The notes: a model not told the origin generated them from the sequence alone. DNA of 64,000 bases from Paraspadella gotoi (GCA_051294375.1 CM119270.1:16204019-16268018); one strand, 5' to 3'; counted from the first letter of the stretch, positions 1 to 12,802 are shown. Made by a program: numbers and translations.

Positions 1-689
1 CATCCTTCACGTTGGTGCTGAAGTTAATAAAGTTAAAAAATTTTAAACGACATTAAATAATGGTATATATTTTTCACCATCGGAGAGATTTGTATAATGT
101 ACAATTGTACATACTTGAACATCACCTTCCCCACCTCCTCATTACTCTTTTTTAATTACTTACCTACTTAGGCTCTTCATACGAATTCTGATTATATTTA
201 AATCCCTTTATTTTCGTCTCCCTTTCCCTTCAGTCCTTAAATCAAATTATTGTTTTCCATGTAAACAATAATCCACCCTTTTATGAAATTGGTACAACCA
301 ATATGATAATAATCCATTCGTTCAATAAATAAGACTCCAGGTTGTGGTGAATCGGCGATTTTAAGGTCTGCATCCCTTTTACAACATGATAACGTAGTAT
401 TTTCCAGTCCAATACTTATGGGAGTTGTTCTGTTATACAATTGAAACAGTATTTGGAAAATTTTACCACTTCATCCAGCCAGTTATTTTGTTGTGAATAA
501 TCGAGTCTTAATTGAAAGCTTGCTATGTCATTATCTATGTCATTATCTTGTAAGAGTGTCAGGGACCTTAAACCTCCATAGCTTGTCCCAAATCAGGGGC
601 AAGATAGCTTATATTTCAAACGAATGGATAATTTTACATTGGTTGTATTATGTAGTATCAAGACTATCTCCCAGAGCTTTTGGGAAGGT

Positions 690-800
690 GAGGGCGAGAA
701 AAGGGGGCGTGGGGGGGGAAATGAAGTAAGGGTATGGTGTGAGCGGAGAAAAGGGGAGTGGGGTTGGAAATGAGGGTTGGGTGGGGTGGGGGCGGAGTTT
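690..800 (+). other. G-run-rich loop of inverted duplication 1
   Basis: About 110 bases on the plus strand with many runs of three to eight G, sitting in the unpaired centre between the two arms. It could form G-quadruplexes and could stall a polymerase, which would explain a fold at this point. That functional reading is inference. Confidence 0.5.
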
Positions 801-1479
801 TGAAATTTTGTTAACGAAACATCCTAACAACTCATTGGTTAATAGGACACCCCCAAAAACTCTGGTGAGAACTAGTCCTTGATACACTACATAATACAAA
901 CCAAATGTAAAAATTATCCATTCGTTTTTGAAATATAAGCTATCATGCCCCTGATTTGGGACAAGCTATGGAGGTTTTAAAGGTCCTGACACCTCTTTAC
1001 AAGATACATGACATAGATAATGAACATAGCAAGCTTTCATTAAACTCGATTTATTCACAATCAAAATAACTGCTGGATGAAGTGGTAAAATTTTCCCAAG
1101 ATACTGTTTTCAAATTGTATAACAGAACAACTCCCATAAGTAATTGACTGGAAAATACTACGTTATCCATGTTGTTAAAAAGGGATGCAACCTTAAAATC
1201 GCCCGATTTCACCACAACCTGGAGTCTTATTTATTTGAAAACGAATGGATATATCATATTGGTGGTACCAAAATTTCATAAAAGGTGGATTATTGTTTTA
1301 CATGGAAAACAATAATTTGATTTAAAGGACGGAAGAGAAAGGGAAGACGAAAAATAAAGGGATTTAAATATAATCAGAATTCGTAATGAAAGAGCCTCAA
1401 GTGAGGTAAGTAATTAAAAAGCGTAATGAGGAGGTGGGGAGATGGGGAACGTGATGTTCAGTAAGTACCTAATAACAAT

Positions 1480-2130
1480 AAGGCGTAGTGAAAGTACATA
1501 CGAAAATTCTAAATGTCAATTATGGAAACAATAATACCATCAGTGAACATTAATTTGTAAAAAAAAAATAATTTTAATGTTTTAATTTTTTGGCAGTACA
1601 GCTATATTGTATATATAGTACTATCCTTATAAAAACTGAAAAATTTCAAAATAGGCTCTTTCTTATTTTGATTGCAGATTTGAATTCCTCGTCAAAAAGT
1701 TTGAATAAAAGAAAATTATATTATTTTTTAAAATTCTTTCATTAAGTGGGTTCAAACTTACAAAAAAACTATATTTAATATATAAAAAAAGTTAATTTCC
1801 CAGCTTAAAAATATAGCTTTTTTCTAATTTTTGACCCACTAATGACAGGAATTTTTTAAAAAGAAGTTATAATTTTCTTTTTATCAACTTGTTATGACGA
1901 ATCCAAATCTGCAAAAGAGAATCTTCAAGAAAAACTGTTTTGAAATTTTAACGTTTAATTGGATTAGTACTAGTATAAATATGGCCTACTGCGTAAATTG
2001 TAAATTTATTATAAAATTTTTTTTATACATAAATGTTCATGTAGTAAATAAATGTTGTTCGTTCCTCACTTTTAGAATTTTAATTAAAGTTAAATTTAAG
2101 AAATTTACTACGCCGCTTATTATAATCAAA
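1480..2130. repeat. 650-bp fold-back segment inside the right arm
   Basis: This segment is itself an imperfect inverted repeat with its centre near 1790. The sequence around 1655-1760, with TTTCATTAAGTGGGTTCAAA, is mirrored by 1835-1960, with TTTTTGACCCACTAATGACA, and the outer ends AATAAGGCGTAGT (near 1480) and ACTACGCCGCTTATT (near 2108) also pair. The left arm of duplication 1 lacks it and instead reads straight through near 100-125. It is either a fold-back (MITE-like) insertion or a second strand switch within the same read. No transposase is present. Confidence 0.6.
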
Positions 2131-2339
2131 TCTCTCCATGGTGAAAAAAATCTACCCATTATTTAATGTCGTTTTAAAATTTTTTTAACTTTATTAACCT
2201 TCAAGCACCACGTGAAAGAATGATGACGACGACGACGAAGATACGATAAAGTTGACGAGACGAGGAATTTCACGTAACTGAAACCTAGAAGCCCTACAGC
2301 GAGAAAACATGAACGCATCTCTCTCGATAACCATAATTT

Positions 2340-2884
2340 CCTGCTCCTCTCTCTCTCTCTCTCTCTCTCACAACTCTGCACTCCTCTCTCTCGTCCTCTC
2401 ATCTCCTCCGTCTCGTCTCTCCTCTCTCTCTCTCTCTCTCTCTCCACCATCCATTGTCCTCCAAGTTGCTCATTTCTGTTTCAAAATGTGGACAATTTGA
2501 GTAGATCTTTTCGAAAATACCAATCCAGATCATTTTTTCGTCCGTCGTCGTCGTCGTCGTCGGTCGAATGGCGTAACCGATGGGAAACGAGATTTGGTGT
2601 TTTCGATAACAATAAAATACCGAGCGAAGCTTTGCGTTTGTACAGGTTTACAAGGTGAAACCTGAATGTCCAGTTGACATAGTTTTATTCACTCTTATCA
2701 GGGTCCTTTCAATTTTCTTCTATTGTGAGAATTTCAAAATTCAAAGGAAAGAAGACGAAAACTCGGTACATTTATAAGTGAAAAAAATTAGAATAATTTT
2801 GAAAGCAAGCAAGTTATTTTCCCATTTAAGCGAACAACTCCTATAGTCTGCGCAAATAATCAATGAATCTGGATATTGTAAAAT

Positions 2885-2962
<78 letters not shown>

Positions 2963-3109
2963 AAGAGAGAAAGAGAGAGAGCACTGGTAAAGAGTTTTAA
3001 GGGAAATGAGTAAATTGGTTTGGCTTTTTGAAAGTGAAGTGAAAGAATTCGATGAGAGGTTTTTGTGAATGCGAGTAAAGTTGGTTGCGCCCCAGTTTCT
3101 CCCTCTCTT

Positions 3110-3140
<31 letters not shown>

Positions 3141-3205
3141 CTCTCTCTCTGCTCTCTGCTGCTCTCTCTCGTCATCTCTGCTCTCTCTCTGCCCCTAGAT
3201 CCTCA
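2340..3205. repeat. Cluster of (CT)n and (GA)n microsatellites
   Basis: Dense dinucleotide tracts: CT at about 2348-2445, GA at about 2886-2982, CT at about 3100-3205. Open frames across them (Ser-Leu or Arg-Glu runs) are by-products of the repeats. No exon is supported from 2230 to 4900. A GC-rich patch at 4620-4760 is open on both strands but has no recognisable domain. Confidence 0.85.
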
Positions 3206-4259
3206 GTTTCAAAAAGTTATCTCCTGCCAGACCCAAATGTCATCTCACTTCGTTTTTTTTTTTTCTTGTCCCCGGTGGGTTCGTTCGTATTTGGTGAAGC
3301 TTTCCTTCTTCGTTGCTGCCAATTTTCCATCTTTCTCGTTTATACCCTACTTTACTTTTTCTTAATTGCCACGACATAGATAAAAGTATTGGCTCCCCTT
3401 TTTTTTAGCAACGTGCGCCCGTCAAATAACTTAGTCTCTCCAATTGGGACGATTGGATCCAAAGTTACGGTCAAGAATAGCTTTATTCATAATCATATAA
3501 AGAAGATAATATTGATAGTTTTTGTTTTACCAATTTTCTATAACTCAAACATACTTCATCACCTTTAAAAAATAATCAAAATTTGGCAGTAACAATCTGC
3601 TCGAAGTTCTGCTCTCTTCCAAGTTCTTACTTTTGTTCATAAATTCAATCCATTTGTTGAACATTCTTCCAACTTTTATTTCGATTGTCCTCCCTCTTTA
3701 TGCGTTTTATTTAAATTTTCCTTTTATCCATTCCTTTTTAATTTTCCTCCTGTCCTCTCCCATTTCCTTCTTTCCACCTCTTTTCAAACATTTCCAAATC
3801 ATTCTTTCCTTTTTCTCGCACTCTTTCCTATTTGATCTTTCCAAAACTCTTTTCATAATTTCGCACATCATTCTTTCCCCAATTCTTTCCAACTCTCCAT
3901 CTTTCACTCCTTTCCATCATTTCGCACATGCATTCTTCCATAATTTTTCCCACTTTCATCTTTCCACCCTATCATTTCCACATAATTTCCCTTTAAGTCT
4001 TTCACTCTTTTCATTTGCCACATCATTCTTCCATGCTTTTTCACTTTCCTTCTTTTCATCTCTTTCATTTTTCCCTTTCCTTCTTTCCAATTATTCATCA
4101 TTTCCACCTACTTCTTTCCAATTCTTTCCACTTCCTACTTTGCATCGCTTGCTCTTTTTTTTTGTCGCCATCATCCTCTTCACGTTTTTTATCATTTCTG
4201 GGTGGTTCGCCGGTCTCATTGTCCCTCGAATCCCAGGGTTGGCCCAAAGCGTCCTCCCT

Positions 4260-4808
4260 ATCTCTCTCTCTCTCTCGTTCTCTCTCTCTCCTCTCTCTCA
4301 TCTCTCTCCTCTCTCTCTCTCTCTCTCCTCTCGTCCTCTGCTCTCTCTCTCTTCTTTCAATCCGGGTCTTCTTCTTTTTATATCCAAAAATCCAGGACTC
4401 CATAGAATTTCCTTCTCTCTCTGTTTGCCGCTCGGTTTTTTATTCTGCTCTGCGTCTCTCTCTTTGTTTCTTCCTATCTTTGTTTTCCGTCTGATGCCCT
4501 TCGCGCCGAAGGAAAAAAGAAAGGAAATAAAAAAAAAGGAAAACAAAGGGAAAACAAAGGAGAAGAAAAAGGAGAGATCTCGGGAAGAGAATCTCCGACG
4601 AGGAGATCATCGAAATCAGTTTCAACTGCCTTGTCCAGAAGTAAAAACCTTTTCCGATACTAACGCCGCCTCCGTCGGCCGCGCTACCGCCGGAGCCGCC
4701 GGCGGCCTGCTGCCACTCCCTGCTGCCGAACCAGTCGGCCGCCACTGGCTTCGCCGAAGGAAAGGAAAGGAATCAAAGGATGAAAATATGGAAAGAAGGA
4801 GAGGGGAG

Positions 4809-4842
<34 letters not shown>

Positions 4843-4845
4843 ATC
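4260..4845. repeat. CT tract, GC-rich patch and GA tract
   Basis: CT-rich microsatellite at about 4260-4355, then a GC-rich, GCC/GGC-laden stretch at about 4660-4750, then a GA tract at 4795-4845. The GC-rich stretch could be a Gly/Ala-rich coding fragment on the minus strand, but no splice pair or domain supports this. Confidence 0.5.
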
Positions 4846-4914
4846 CGCTGCGGGGTCGGGGAATTTTTAACGAGGAGAAGAAAATTTGAGGAGTCCGAAA
4901 CTCTTTTTGTCGGT

Positions 4915-6640
4915 GAGAAAGGTCGGTCGTTATCATCATGTTCCGTGAACCCAATCACTATTTCACTCAGTGAGACAATCAAAAAAGGTCGGTCGGTTAT
5001 CAATCGATGTTTCCTCGTGCAACCAATCAACTATTTCACATTCATCAGTGAGACAATCAAAAGGTCGGTCGGTTATCAATTCATGTTTCCGGAACCATCA
5101 CTATTTTCACTTCCAGTGGAGACAATCAAAAAGGTCGGTCGGTTATCAATCAATGTTTCGGTGAAGCCAATCAATATTTCAGCTCGAGTTGAGACCAATT
5201 CAAAAAAAGGTCGGTCTGTTATTCATCCATGTTCGGTGAGCCAATCAATATTTTTCACTTCAGTGAGACAATCAAAAAGTCGGTCTGTTATCAAATCATG
5301 TTTTCGGTGAACCAATCAATATTTTCACTTCAGTGAGACAATCAAAGGTCGGTCGGTTTATCAAAATCATGTTTCGCGGTGAACCAAATCACTATTTTTT
5401 TTTCACTTCAGTGGAGACAATCAAAAAAGGTCGGTACGGGTTATCCAATCATGTTTCCGTGAACCAATCACTATTTCACTTCAGTGAGACAATCAAAAAA
5501 GGTCGTCGGTTATCAATCAATGTTTCCGTGAACCAAATCACTATTTCCATTCAGTGAGACAATTCAAAAAAAGGTCGGTCGCTTATCAATCATGTTTCCG
5601 TGGAACAGTCATCACTATTTCAACATTCAGTGAGAACAATCAAAAAAGGTCGGTCGGTTTATCAATCAGTTTCCGTGAACCAATCACTATTTCACTTCAG
5701 TGAGACAATCAAAAAAGGTCGGTCGGATTATCAATCATGTTTCGTGAACCAATCAACATTTCACTTCAGTGAGACAATCAAAAAAGGTCGGTCGGTTATC
5801 ATCCATGTTTCCGTGAACGCAATCACTATTTCACTTCAAGTGAGACAAATCAAAAAAGGTCGGTCGTTATCATCATGTTTCCGTGAAACCCAATCACTAT
5901 TTCAATTCAGTGAGACAATCAAAAAAAGGGGTCGGTCTGTTATCAATCATGTTTCGGTGAACCAATCACTATTTCACTCAGTGAGACAAATCCAAAAGGT
6001 CGGTCGGTTATCAATCATTGTTCCGTGAACCAATCACTATTTCACTTCAAGTGAGACAATCAAGAAAAAGGTCGGTCTGTTAATCAATCAATGTTTCGGT
6101 GAACCAAATCACTATTTCACTTCAGTGAGACATCAAAAAAGGGTCGGTCCGGTTAATCAAATCATGTTTCCCGTGAACCAATCAACTATTTCAAACTTCA
6201 GTGAGACAATCAAAAAGGTTCGATCTGTTATCAATCATGTTTCCGGTGAACCAAATCACTATTTCACCACTTCAAGTGAGACAATTCAAAAAAAGGTCGG
6301 TCGGTTATCAATTCATGTTTCCGTGAACCAATCACTAATTTCACTTCAGTGAGACAACAAAAAAAGGGGTCGGTCTGTTTATAATTCATGTTTCAGGTGA
6401 ACCAATCACTATTTCACTTCAGTGAAGACAATCAAAAAGGTCGGTCTGTTATCAATCATGTTTCGGTGAAACAATCACTATTTCACTTCAGTGAGACAAT
6501 CAAAAAAGGTCGGTCTGTTTATAAATCATGTTTCGGTGAACCAATAACTATTTCACCTTCAAGTGTAGACAATCAAAAAAAGGTCGGTTCTGTTTATCAA
6601 TCATGTTTCGTGAACCATCACTATTTCACTTCAGAGAGCC
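4915..6640 (+). repeat. 69-bp minisatellite, about 24 copies
   Basis: A unit of roughly 69 bases is repeated head to tail about 24 times. Landmarks in each unit are GTGAGACAATC, an A-run, GGTCGGTC, GTTATCAATCATG and CAATCACTATTTCACTTCA. Copies differ mainly by one-base insertions and deletions in short homopolymers, the pattern expected of unpolished long-read sequence. Two linked variants occur: GGTCGGTCG paired with TTTCCGTG, and GGTCGGTCT paired with TTTCGGTG. Frames through the array shift repeatedly, so it is not coding. Units follow each other without distinct spacers, so it is not a CRISPR array. Confidence 0.93.
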
Positions 6641-7870
6641 TTTCTCAATTTCGACGGTTTTCTTCATTCAGCTCCAGTGAGTTTTATCAAGCGTTTGGCC
6701 ACATTTTTTTCAAATGCTTGTCTTTCGACGTTTATGTTGATTCAGCCCATAATCGCTAATTTTCAGTCTTCTGAATCCAATCACACTTTTCCCTTTGCTT
6801 GCTAAAGCATTTTTATTCCTTTTAATCCAATCTTTTAAACATCTGCCTTGTCAACCCTCAGGGTTCTTTACTTTTTTTTTTTTCCTTTTTCGTTGAGACA
6901 ATCAACTTACGACCAACTTGGTCAGCGGAATTGTAATATCCTAAATCGAACAATGCCGATATATGTAAGGTTTCCTCCTCTGAACGCCCCTCACCTCCTC
7001 AGAATTTTCCTGGATCCTCCTCCACCCTGCCACCAGAATTGACCTTCGATAAGTTTATACGGGACGAACATAAAGGCGTCGATCGATCAATAGACCTTGT
7101 CACGTAAACCCGCAGCCTCGCTAGAAGACAATTTTTTATTTCTCAGAGAGATGTCTCCCAACTGAGCAAAAAAAAAACGGACAAAAAAAGGAGCAAGTCT
7201 CGGAAAAGAGAGTGGAAAAAAAAAAATCAAAAAGAGAAATGAAGAAATTTTCTCTTACTTTATTTTCGAAAATAACCAATATAAAAAATTCTAACCACAT
7301 TGACCTTTGGGTTAGGCTATGTAGTATGTAGTATTTATGTATAAATTGTGTATACCATATAAAATTGGAAAAAAAATTTTGGCCTTTTTATTTTCCACAT
7401 TATCATACTGTTTTAATTTATATCAACATGATTTTATATATTTTTTTATATTTAATCTCTATTTTTTTCCGCTCTTCTAAATTAATTTATATCTAAGAAT
7501 ATTTATTATCATTGGTGAGGGGAAAGGTTCAGCGTTTGATTCTTGAAATAGAGCGAGCATCAATACCACTCGGTGTCGGGGTTAAAAATACATTTATTAA
7601 TAAAACTATATCTGAGAAATCCCGAAAAACAAAAAAAGAAAAATCAATGGAAAAGGGAGAAGAAAACAAAAAAGCGGCAATTCTCTCTTTTTCCGCTTCG
7701 ACCGGAAATTTTCCGCTGGTTCCGGTTTCTTTCGTTTCCGGTTCTTCGTCTCGAAAGAAGAAGATCCGGTCACGAAATCGATGGTACGAGGCGATTTCCC
7801 TTTTGTTTGCTCGGAGTGGAGAAGCAGAAGAGAGAGAGAGAGAAGAGAGAGAGACGAGAGAGAGAGAGAG

Positions 7871-7932
<62 letters not shown>

Positions 7933-8821
7933 TTTCTTTTCTTTCGTATCGTTGTCACAGTCTTTCTTAATCGGATTCTCCTTATTTTCAAAATTCAGGA
8001 AGAAATCCCCCCCCAGTTCTCCTTCCCCCACCAGTCCTCCATCCATTTTGTCATCTTTCGTTGTACAATACCTTTCCGTCGTTGTTGTCGTCGATGGTGA
8101 CTTCCGCTCTGCGACGGAAGATTCTGCGATCCCTGACAAACCCAACTGAGGAACAAACAACCAAAGAGCAAAACAAATTTCTCTGGCCTCCTCGCTCGCA
8201 GAGAAAATTTCGGCAAATAAAACTTTTTATCTTTCGGGTTTTAATCCGGAGTTCCACCAGTGTTTAAGTGGTAAATGGAAATGTGGTAAGGCTTTTGGGT
8301 TACAAGCAGGGGTCAGGAAGTCTGAATTTTTGGGAAATCGAAAACGGATCACTAACGCATTAACTAAACTGCTGTAGCCAATCGTGAAAATAAACAGCGG
8401 GCCCAAAAACCCAGTTGGCAAGAGAAACGCGCACACTGGGCGCCCAAAATTCTCTCTCTCGACTCTCTCTCGTCATCTCTCTCGTCTCTCTCTCTCTCCA
8501 TCGTCTCCTTCTCTCTCTCCTCTCTCTCATCTCTCTCTCCCTCCTCTCATCTGTCAACTGGCCCGCTTTCAGCTTATCCAATTTTTCCCCAGCGACTGGT
8601 AAAGCGGAAGTTTCGCGTTGGCGGGAACTGGAAGAAGGATGGATTTTCACTGGAAGACGAAGAGACAGAGAGGGGGAAATAATTAAATGAGGGAGTTAAG
8701 AAGAAAAAACGTCGCCTTGCCTTTGTAATGCCAATTTTTATTATGCCATAATTGGAAAGGGGAAAAAGGGAGAGGAGGGTGAGGGGGGAGGGGGAGAGAA
8801 GCTGAGTAAAGGGTGTTAAAA

Positions 8822-8859
<38 letters not shown>

Positions 8860-10914
8860 AGAGAGTCGAATACTTAAAGCAGATTAAGCAGCGATAAGTG
8901 AACCGATTGCCAAATAGCTCTCCGATTTTTGAATTTAACCTTTTAGCGTTTCCTTTTTTTAATCTTCTATTTTTTTTTCTCCACGTTTTTTAATTGTTCG
9001 ATAAGTTAATTCTTTGTTTGCCCTAAAGGCAAGACAGCGGGCCTCAGCACGCACCGAAAAGGGAATCCGGGCAATTCTTTGGCTTCTTTCGCCTTTTTCT
9101 CTCTCTTTTCGCTCTTTAATCCCCTTTTTCAACAGTCTCTTCTTCCCTATTTTTTTTTCTATTTTCAATTTTTATCTTTTCTATTTTTTCCTTTTCCTAT
9201 TTCTTCTTTATTTGTTACACATTTCATACTTTGCATTTTTTTTTCTTTTGCTGCTCTTTCCCTATGACATATGACAATACGACAATATACTTTAATATGA
9301 CATACCATCTTTTTCCCGCCTCTTTTACTTTTCTGATTCACTCTTTATCTCCCCAGGTCCTCCTTTTGTGCCTCCCTTCTCTCTCTTCCCCTCTTCCACT
9401 CCTCCAACTTCTCACACCAACTTTATCCCCCTTCCTCTTCCTCTCTCTTACTCTTACTCTCCTCTTCCCTCGTCCCTTCCTCCTCAGCCCTTCACCTTCC
9501 CCATTCTCTTCCCTCCTCCATCCCCCTTGTCTCTCCTCTTCATCCCAATTGCGGTAGTTCGCCGGATCTGCTTGTCAAATTCGATAAAAGAAAATTGACC
9601 GTCCTGCGGCAGAGAGAGAGACCTATAGGAGAAGAGAGGGTCGCTAACAAAGAGTTCACTCATTCCCCGCGCTCTCTCTCTCGGTCTTCTTCTCTCTCTC
9701 TGCTCTCTCTCTCATCTCTGCCTCTCTCTCTCGGTCTCTCGTCTCTCCTCTCTCTCTCCTTTAAATACGGCTCCGGGAGAAAAACATATAAAAATATTAA
9801 AAAAAAACAATTTTATTACAGAAGAAAAGCTCGAGTTTGAAATGATATCCCGGAGAAAACAAACAAAAAAAAATGGTGAGTGTAATTCAAACGATTCAAG
9901 TAACAATTCCTCCTTTTTTTATCGACTGGTCTCCTGGGCTAAAGCTGTTCAAGTCCGACGTCCATTAGTCCCGTCTCAAGTATCCTGATCGCTTGTCCCC
10001 CTCGCTCACCTCGGAGTCCAAAGGTCAAAATTCCTCACGATTTCAACGTCGGTCTTTCGTCTGAGGCTTTGTTTTCTTTTTGTTTCGGCGCTACTAACTT
10101 TTTTTTTTCTGTTTCGCTTTGTTTTGTTTATGGTTTTCCGCGACGTCTTCGAAACAAAAGAAACATGTTTTGTTTTTTTTTTTTTTTTGGGGGCCCCCTT
10201 TCCGATGAAAAGGAATTTAAGATAAGCGGAAGATTGATGAGAACTTTGGAAAAATGCGCTTTAATTGTTGATGAATTTTTAGGTTGTACCAATGTGCAAT
10301 ATTATATTAGTTAGCTAAACTCTCTAACAGTGATTTTTTATTTTTTTGTTGTTAAATTGTCTATACAAAAGCGACAACTTTTTTAACTAAAATTATGAAT
10401 TGAAACTAAATCGTATCCGATAACCAATAATCTTTTCGGAAATGTTTAGGTACTTAAAAACTCGCAGAACGGTTTTAAGATAAAAAAAATTTTACAAAAT
10501 CTATATCCGGAAACTGCCGCCTTTTGTCTTTCAATCGATGCCCAATATGACCAGATTATTTTCCCAAGCACATGTCTAATTTTTTCCCGAGTCGAACTCC
10601 TGCTCATGGATTCCATTTACGTCGCATAATTTGTTTGTAAAACCGTCAATTATTTATCAATAATTAAGCGCCCATTTTAACGGATTATTCCTCTGCATTC
10701 CCCTCCAGTTTTTTATGAACTTTTTTATTTTTTTTCAATGAGATTTGATTGGACGTAGGCGCGTCTCTCCTCTTTTCTCCTTGAGACGAAAACAAAACAT
10801 CAAACGTCCGAATATTAATGATTTTTTTTCATCCTTTGGGAAGGCAGCTTGGCGCCAATGGGTTTTTGTCACCCGGCCGAGAGAGAGAGAGAGGAGAGAA
10901 GAGAGAAGAGAGAT

Positions 10915-10967
<53 letters not shown>

Positions 10968-11108
10968 TTGTGTCCTTTTGTGGCATGTGTGTCTTTTCAG
11001 TGAGAAAAAAAGTTAACTGGTATTAGGTTGTTTAAAAATGTCAAAAGGTTAAAATTTAGTTTTAAATTTAATAAGAGAAGAGAGAAGAGAGGAGAGAGGA
11101 GAGGGAGG

Positions 11109-11153
<45 letters not shown>

Positions 11154-11988
11154 AGAGAAGAGAGAGTGTGTGTGTGGGTCCTTTAGTGTATGTGTATGCA
11201 ACGAAACGATATTTTTAAAAAAAGATCGAATCGAGTGACATTGCTAAACGCGGCAGTTTTAAACTGAAAAGGGTATTTTAAAACCGGAGAGAGTAAACGA
11301 GTTGCTCGGTCAAATCGTCTCACTGCAAAAACCAGTGGGGGAAATCGGGTCCCAGTTGAAACTGTTTCGTTTTTGTCGCTACCTTTGAGTCACTGAAACA
11401 AAAGGCTTCACCCATAATTCTGAAATAATTATATGGAAATCCAGAAATTTTTTATTAACAGCTCGAAATGTCTGTTCGATTGAATTTATTGCAGACAGGT
11501 TTTCTAAGCCGAAACGCTTTTCACAATCTCCAACGCACGAAATGTCAATGTTCCTTTTTTACTCGACAACACTAAGTAAAAACTGGATTTCAAATCCTGA
11601 ATTCCTCTCCTTTTAGGTCTTTTCCCTACCATTCGCAAACTGAAAAACGGTTTACGCATATATCTTCTTTTTTTTCTTTTTTTTTATCTAAGACCAGTGA
11701 ATTTTATAAAATGTTTCGCGCTAACAATTTCCCTGTCTCTCCCATTAGTGGTTGCGGTGATGTTGGTTTAAAAAAAGGGTAATTATGATTTTACTCTTTG
11801 GTTTTTTTCTATAATGTACTTCAATCCCAAACTTGATCGGACTTTTTTCATTTTTTAAAAGTTAATAACTATCTAAAGCGTAAATATCAATAATAGATTT
11901 TTTAAAAAAAGTATCTTGCCGTTTTAGTTTTTAAACAAGAATTCGAAAGTGAGTGAGAATAGATATTTCCTTCATCCAAAACTCTTAG
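6641..11988. other. Region without a supported gene
   Basis: AT-rich sequence with GA/CT microsatellites at about 7828-7935, 8448-8548, 8825-8868, 9670-9762, 10878-10968 and 11068-11170, and pyrimidine-rich stretches at 9100-9550. Open frames here are mostly Arg/Glu or Ser/Leu products of these repeats. I see no exon with a credible acceptor, donor and codon pattern, and no RNA gene. Confidence 0.6.
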
Positions 11989-11989
11989 T

Positions 11990-12178
11990 CGAAGCCGCCT
12001 GCCCTCAACGCGCCTCAACGGTGTCGTCGTGGCGTCCAATCCGACTCTCAGCTCTGCTGACTTGTCGATGTTCACAGTCGCTCGAGTCATAAACGACTTG
12101 AGACAAAGAAAGAACTGGAATTCAAATTCTTACGTTTACGGAAGGGAACTTGACTACAATGAAACCTTGTCGTTGTGA
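11990..12178 (+). CDS. Candidate exon, unrecognised
   Basis: An open frame of 62 codons starts directly after an acceptor-like CTCTTAG (ends 11988) and ends at TGA. It contains VVVASNPT and, later, YVYGRELDYNETLSL. The opposite strand is also open for 62 codons, so the strand is not certain. If real it would be an early exon of the plus-strand gene that continues downstream. No family is recognised. Confidence 0.22.
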   Translation, partial: RSRLPSTRLNGVVVASNPTLSSADLSMFTVARVINDLRQRKNWNSNSYVYGRELDYNETLSL

Positions 12179-12529
12179 AGTTTCACGACTGACACGACCC
12201 GTTGGATCAAGGGTGTTCCCCACATTGGTACCAGCTTTCATTATTGAGAACGCTTTAAATCCCTGCAAACCGGAGGGACCCGCGTTATTCCTTACTGGAA
12301 AAAAAATCCCTATTATTGTGACGGGCCCGTCGCAAGCCCACTGTCAATGCCAAGTTCTGAATTGGCAAAGCAAACAATCCTGTATTGTCGCTAAAACCTT
12401 TCGCCTCAAATTTTTTTTTTTTTTTATCAAGAGACGGAGCTTCGGTTTACTCGTTAACTTAAAGAAAACTTGATTGTTCTGGATCTTCAACCAATCGGGA
12501 GAACGCAAGCGACACCCGATCGTCCTTGA

Positions 12530-12802
12530 AGACATAATTGGAAGAAGATCGCCGATGAATTTCGAAGAAGAAAAAAAACTCCCACCGCCGAATGTGGTTC
12601 GCTTCGTCATCAATCGTGCGTCGACGAAAGGGAACGACTTTCCGAATCCCTCAACGACACCTTCGACGTGTCCGGCCTTGACTTTGACTTGACAAGGCAT
12701 TCGTCCAACGAGGGACTACCTCACATTCTCAAAGCCTGTCTAAGATGGGTAGACCTTGGACTTGCCTTGAGAGGCTGCAAGCCAGAATGTTTGTTTAATT
12801 AG
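12530..12802 (+). CDS. Candidate cysteine-containing exon, unrecognised
   Basis: The frame is open between a TGA at 12527 and a TAG at 12800. Its second half reads like real protein: ECGSLRHQSC, then LSESLNDTFDVSGLDFDL, then LPHILKACLRW. The cysteine spacing and leucine-rich helices resemble the cysteine-rich exons at 16184 and 29407, so it may be an upstream exon of that gene. A phase-0 donor, TGG followed by GTAGAC near 12725, would join the phase-0 exon at 13005. The start is not fixed and the donor is weak. Confidence 0.35.
   Translation, partial: RHNWKKIADEFRRRKKTPTAECGSLRHQSCVDERERLSESLNDTFDVSGLDFDLTRHSSNEGLPHILKACLRWVDLGLALRGCKPECLFN

Larger units (their letters stand above)
1..2230. 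repeat. Inverted duplication 1 (fold near 770)
   Basis: Bases 1-660 recur in reverse complement at about 880-1470 and then at 2130-2230. Examples: ATGAAATTGGTACAACCAAT near 282 against the matching reverse string near 1260, and the 540-600 segment against 960-1030. The match shows scattered small indels. The right arm is interrupted at about 1480-2130 by extra sequence absent from the left arm. No convincing exon is seen here; short open frames in both arms are chance frames. It may be a genuine palindrome or a read fold-back; unlike the other two it has no N-gap at its end inside this window. Confidence 0.85.

Noticed and set aside
2163-4954. Open frames of 80-400 codons rich in Ser/Leu, Arg/Glu or Phe
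   Set aside because: They follow GA/CT microsatellites or pyrimidine-rich DNA, are open in several frames at once, and lack splice sites or domains.
4915-6640. Possible CRISPR array
   Set aside because: Units are continuous ~69-bp repeats with no unique spacers, in animal-type DNA with no cas genes.
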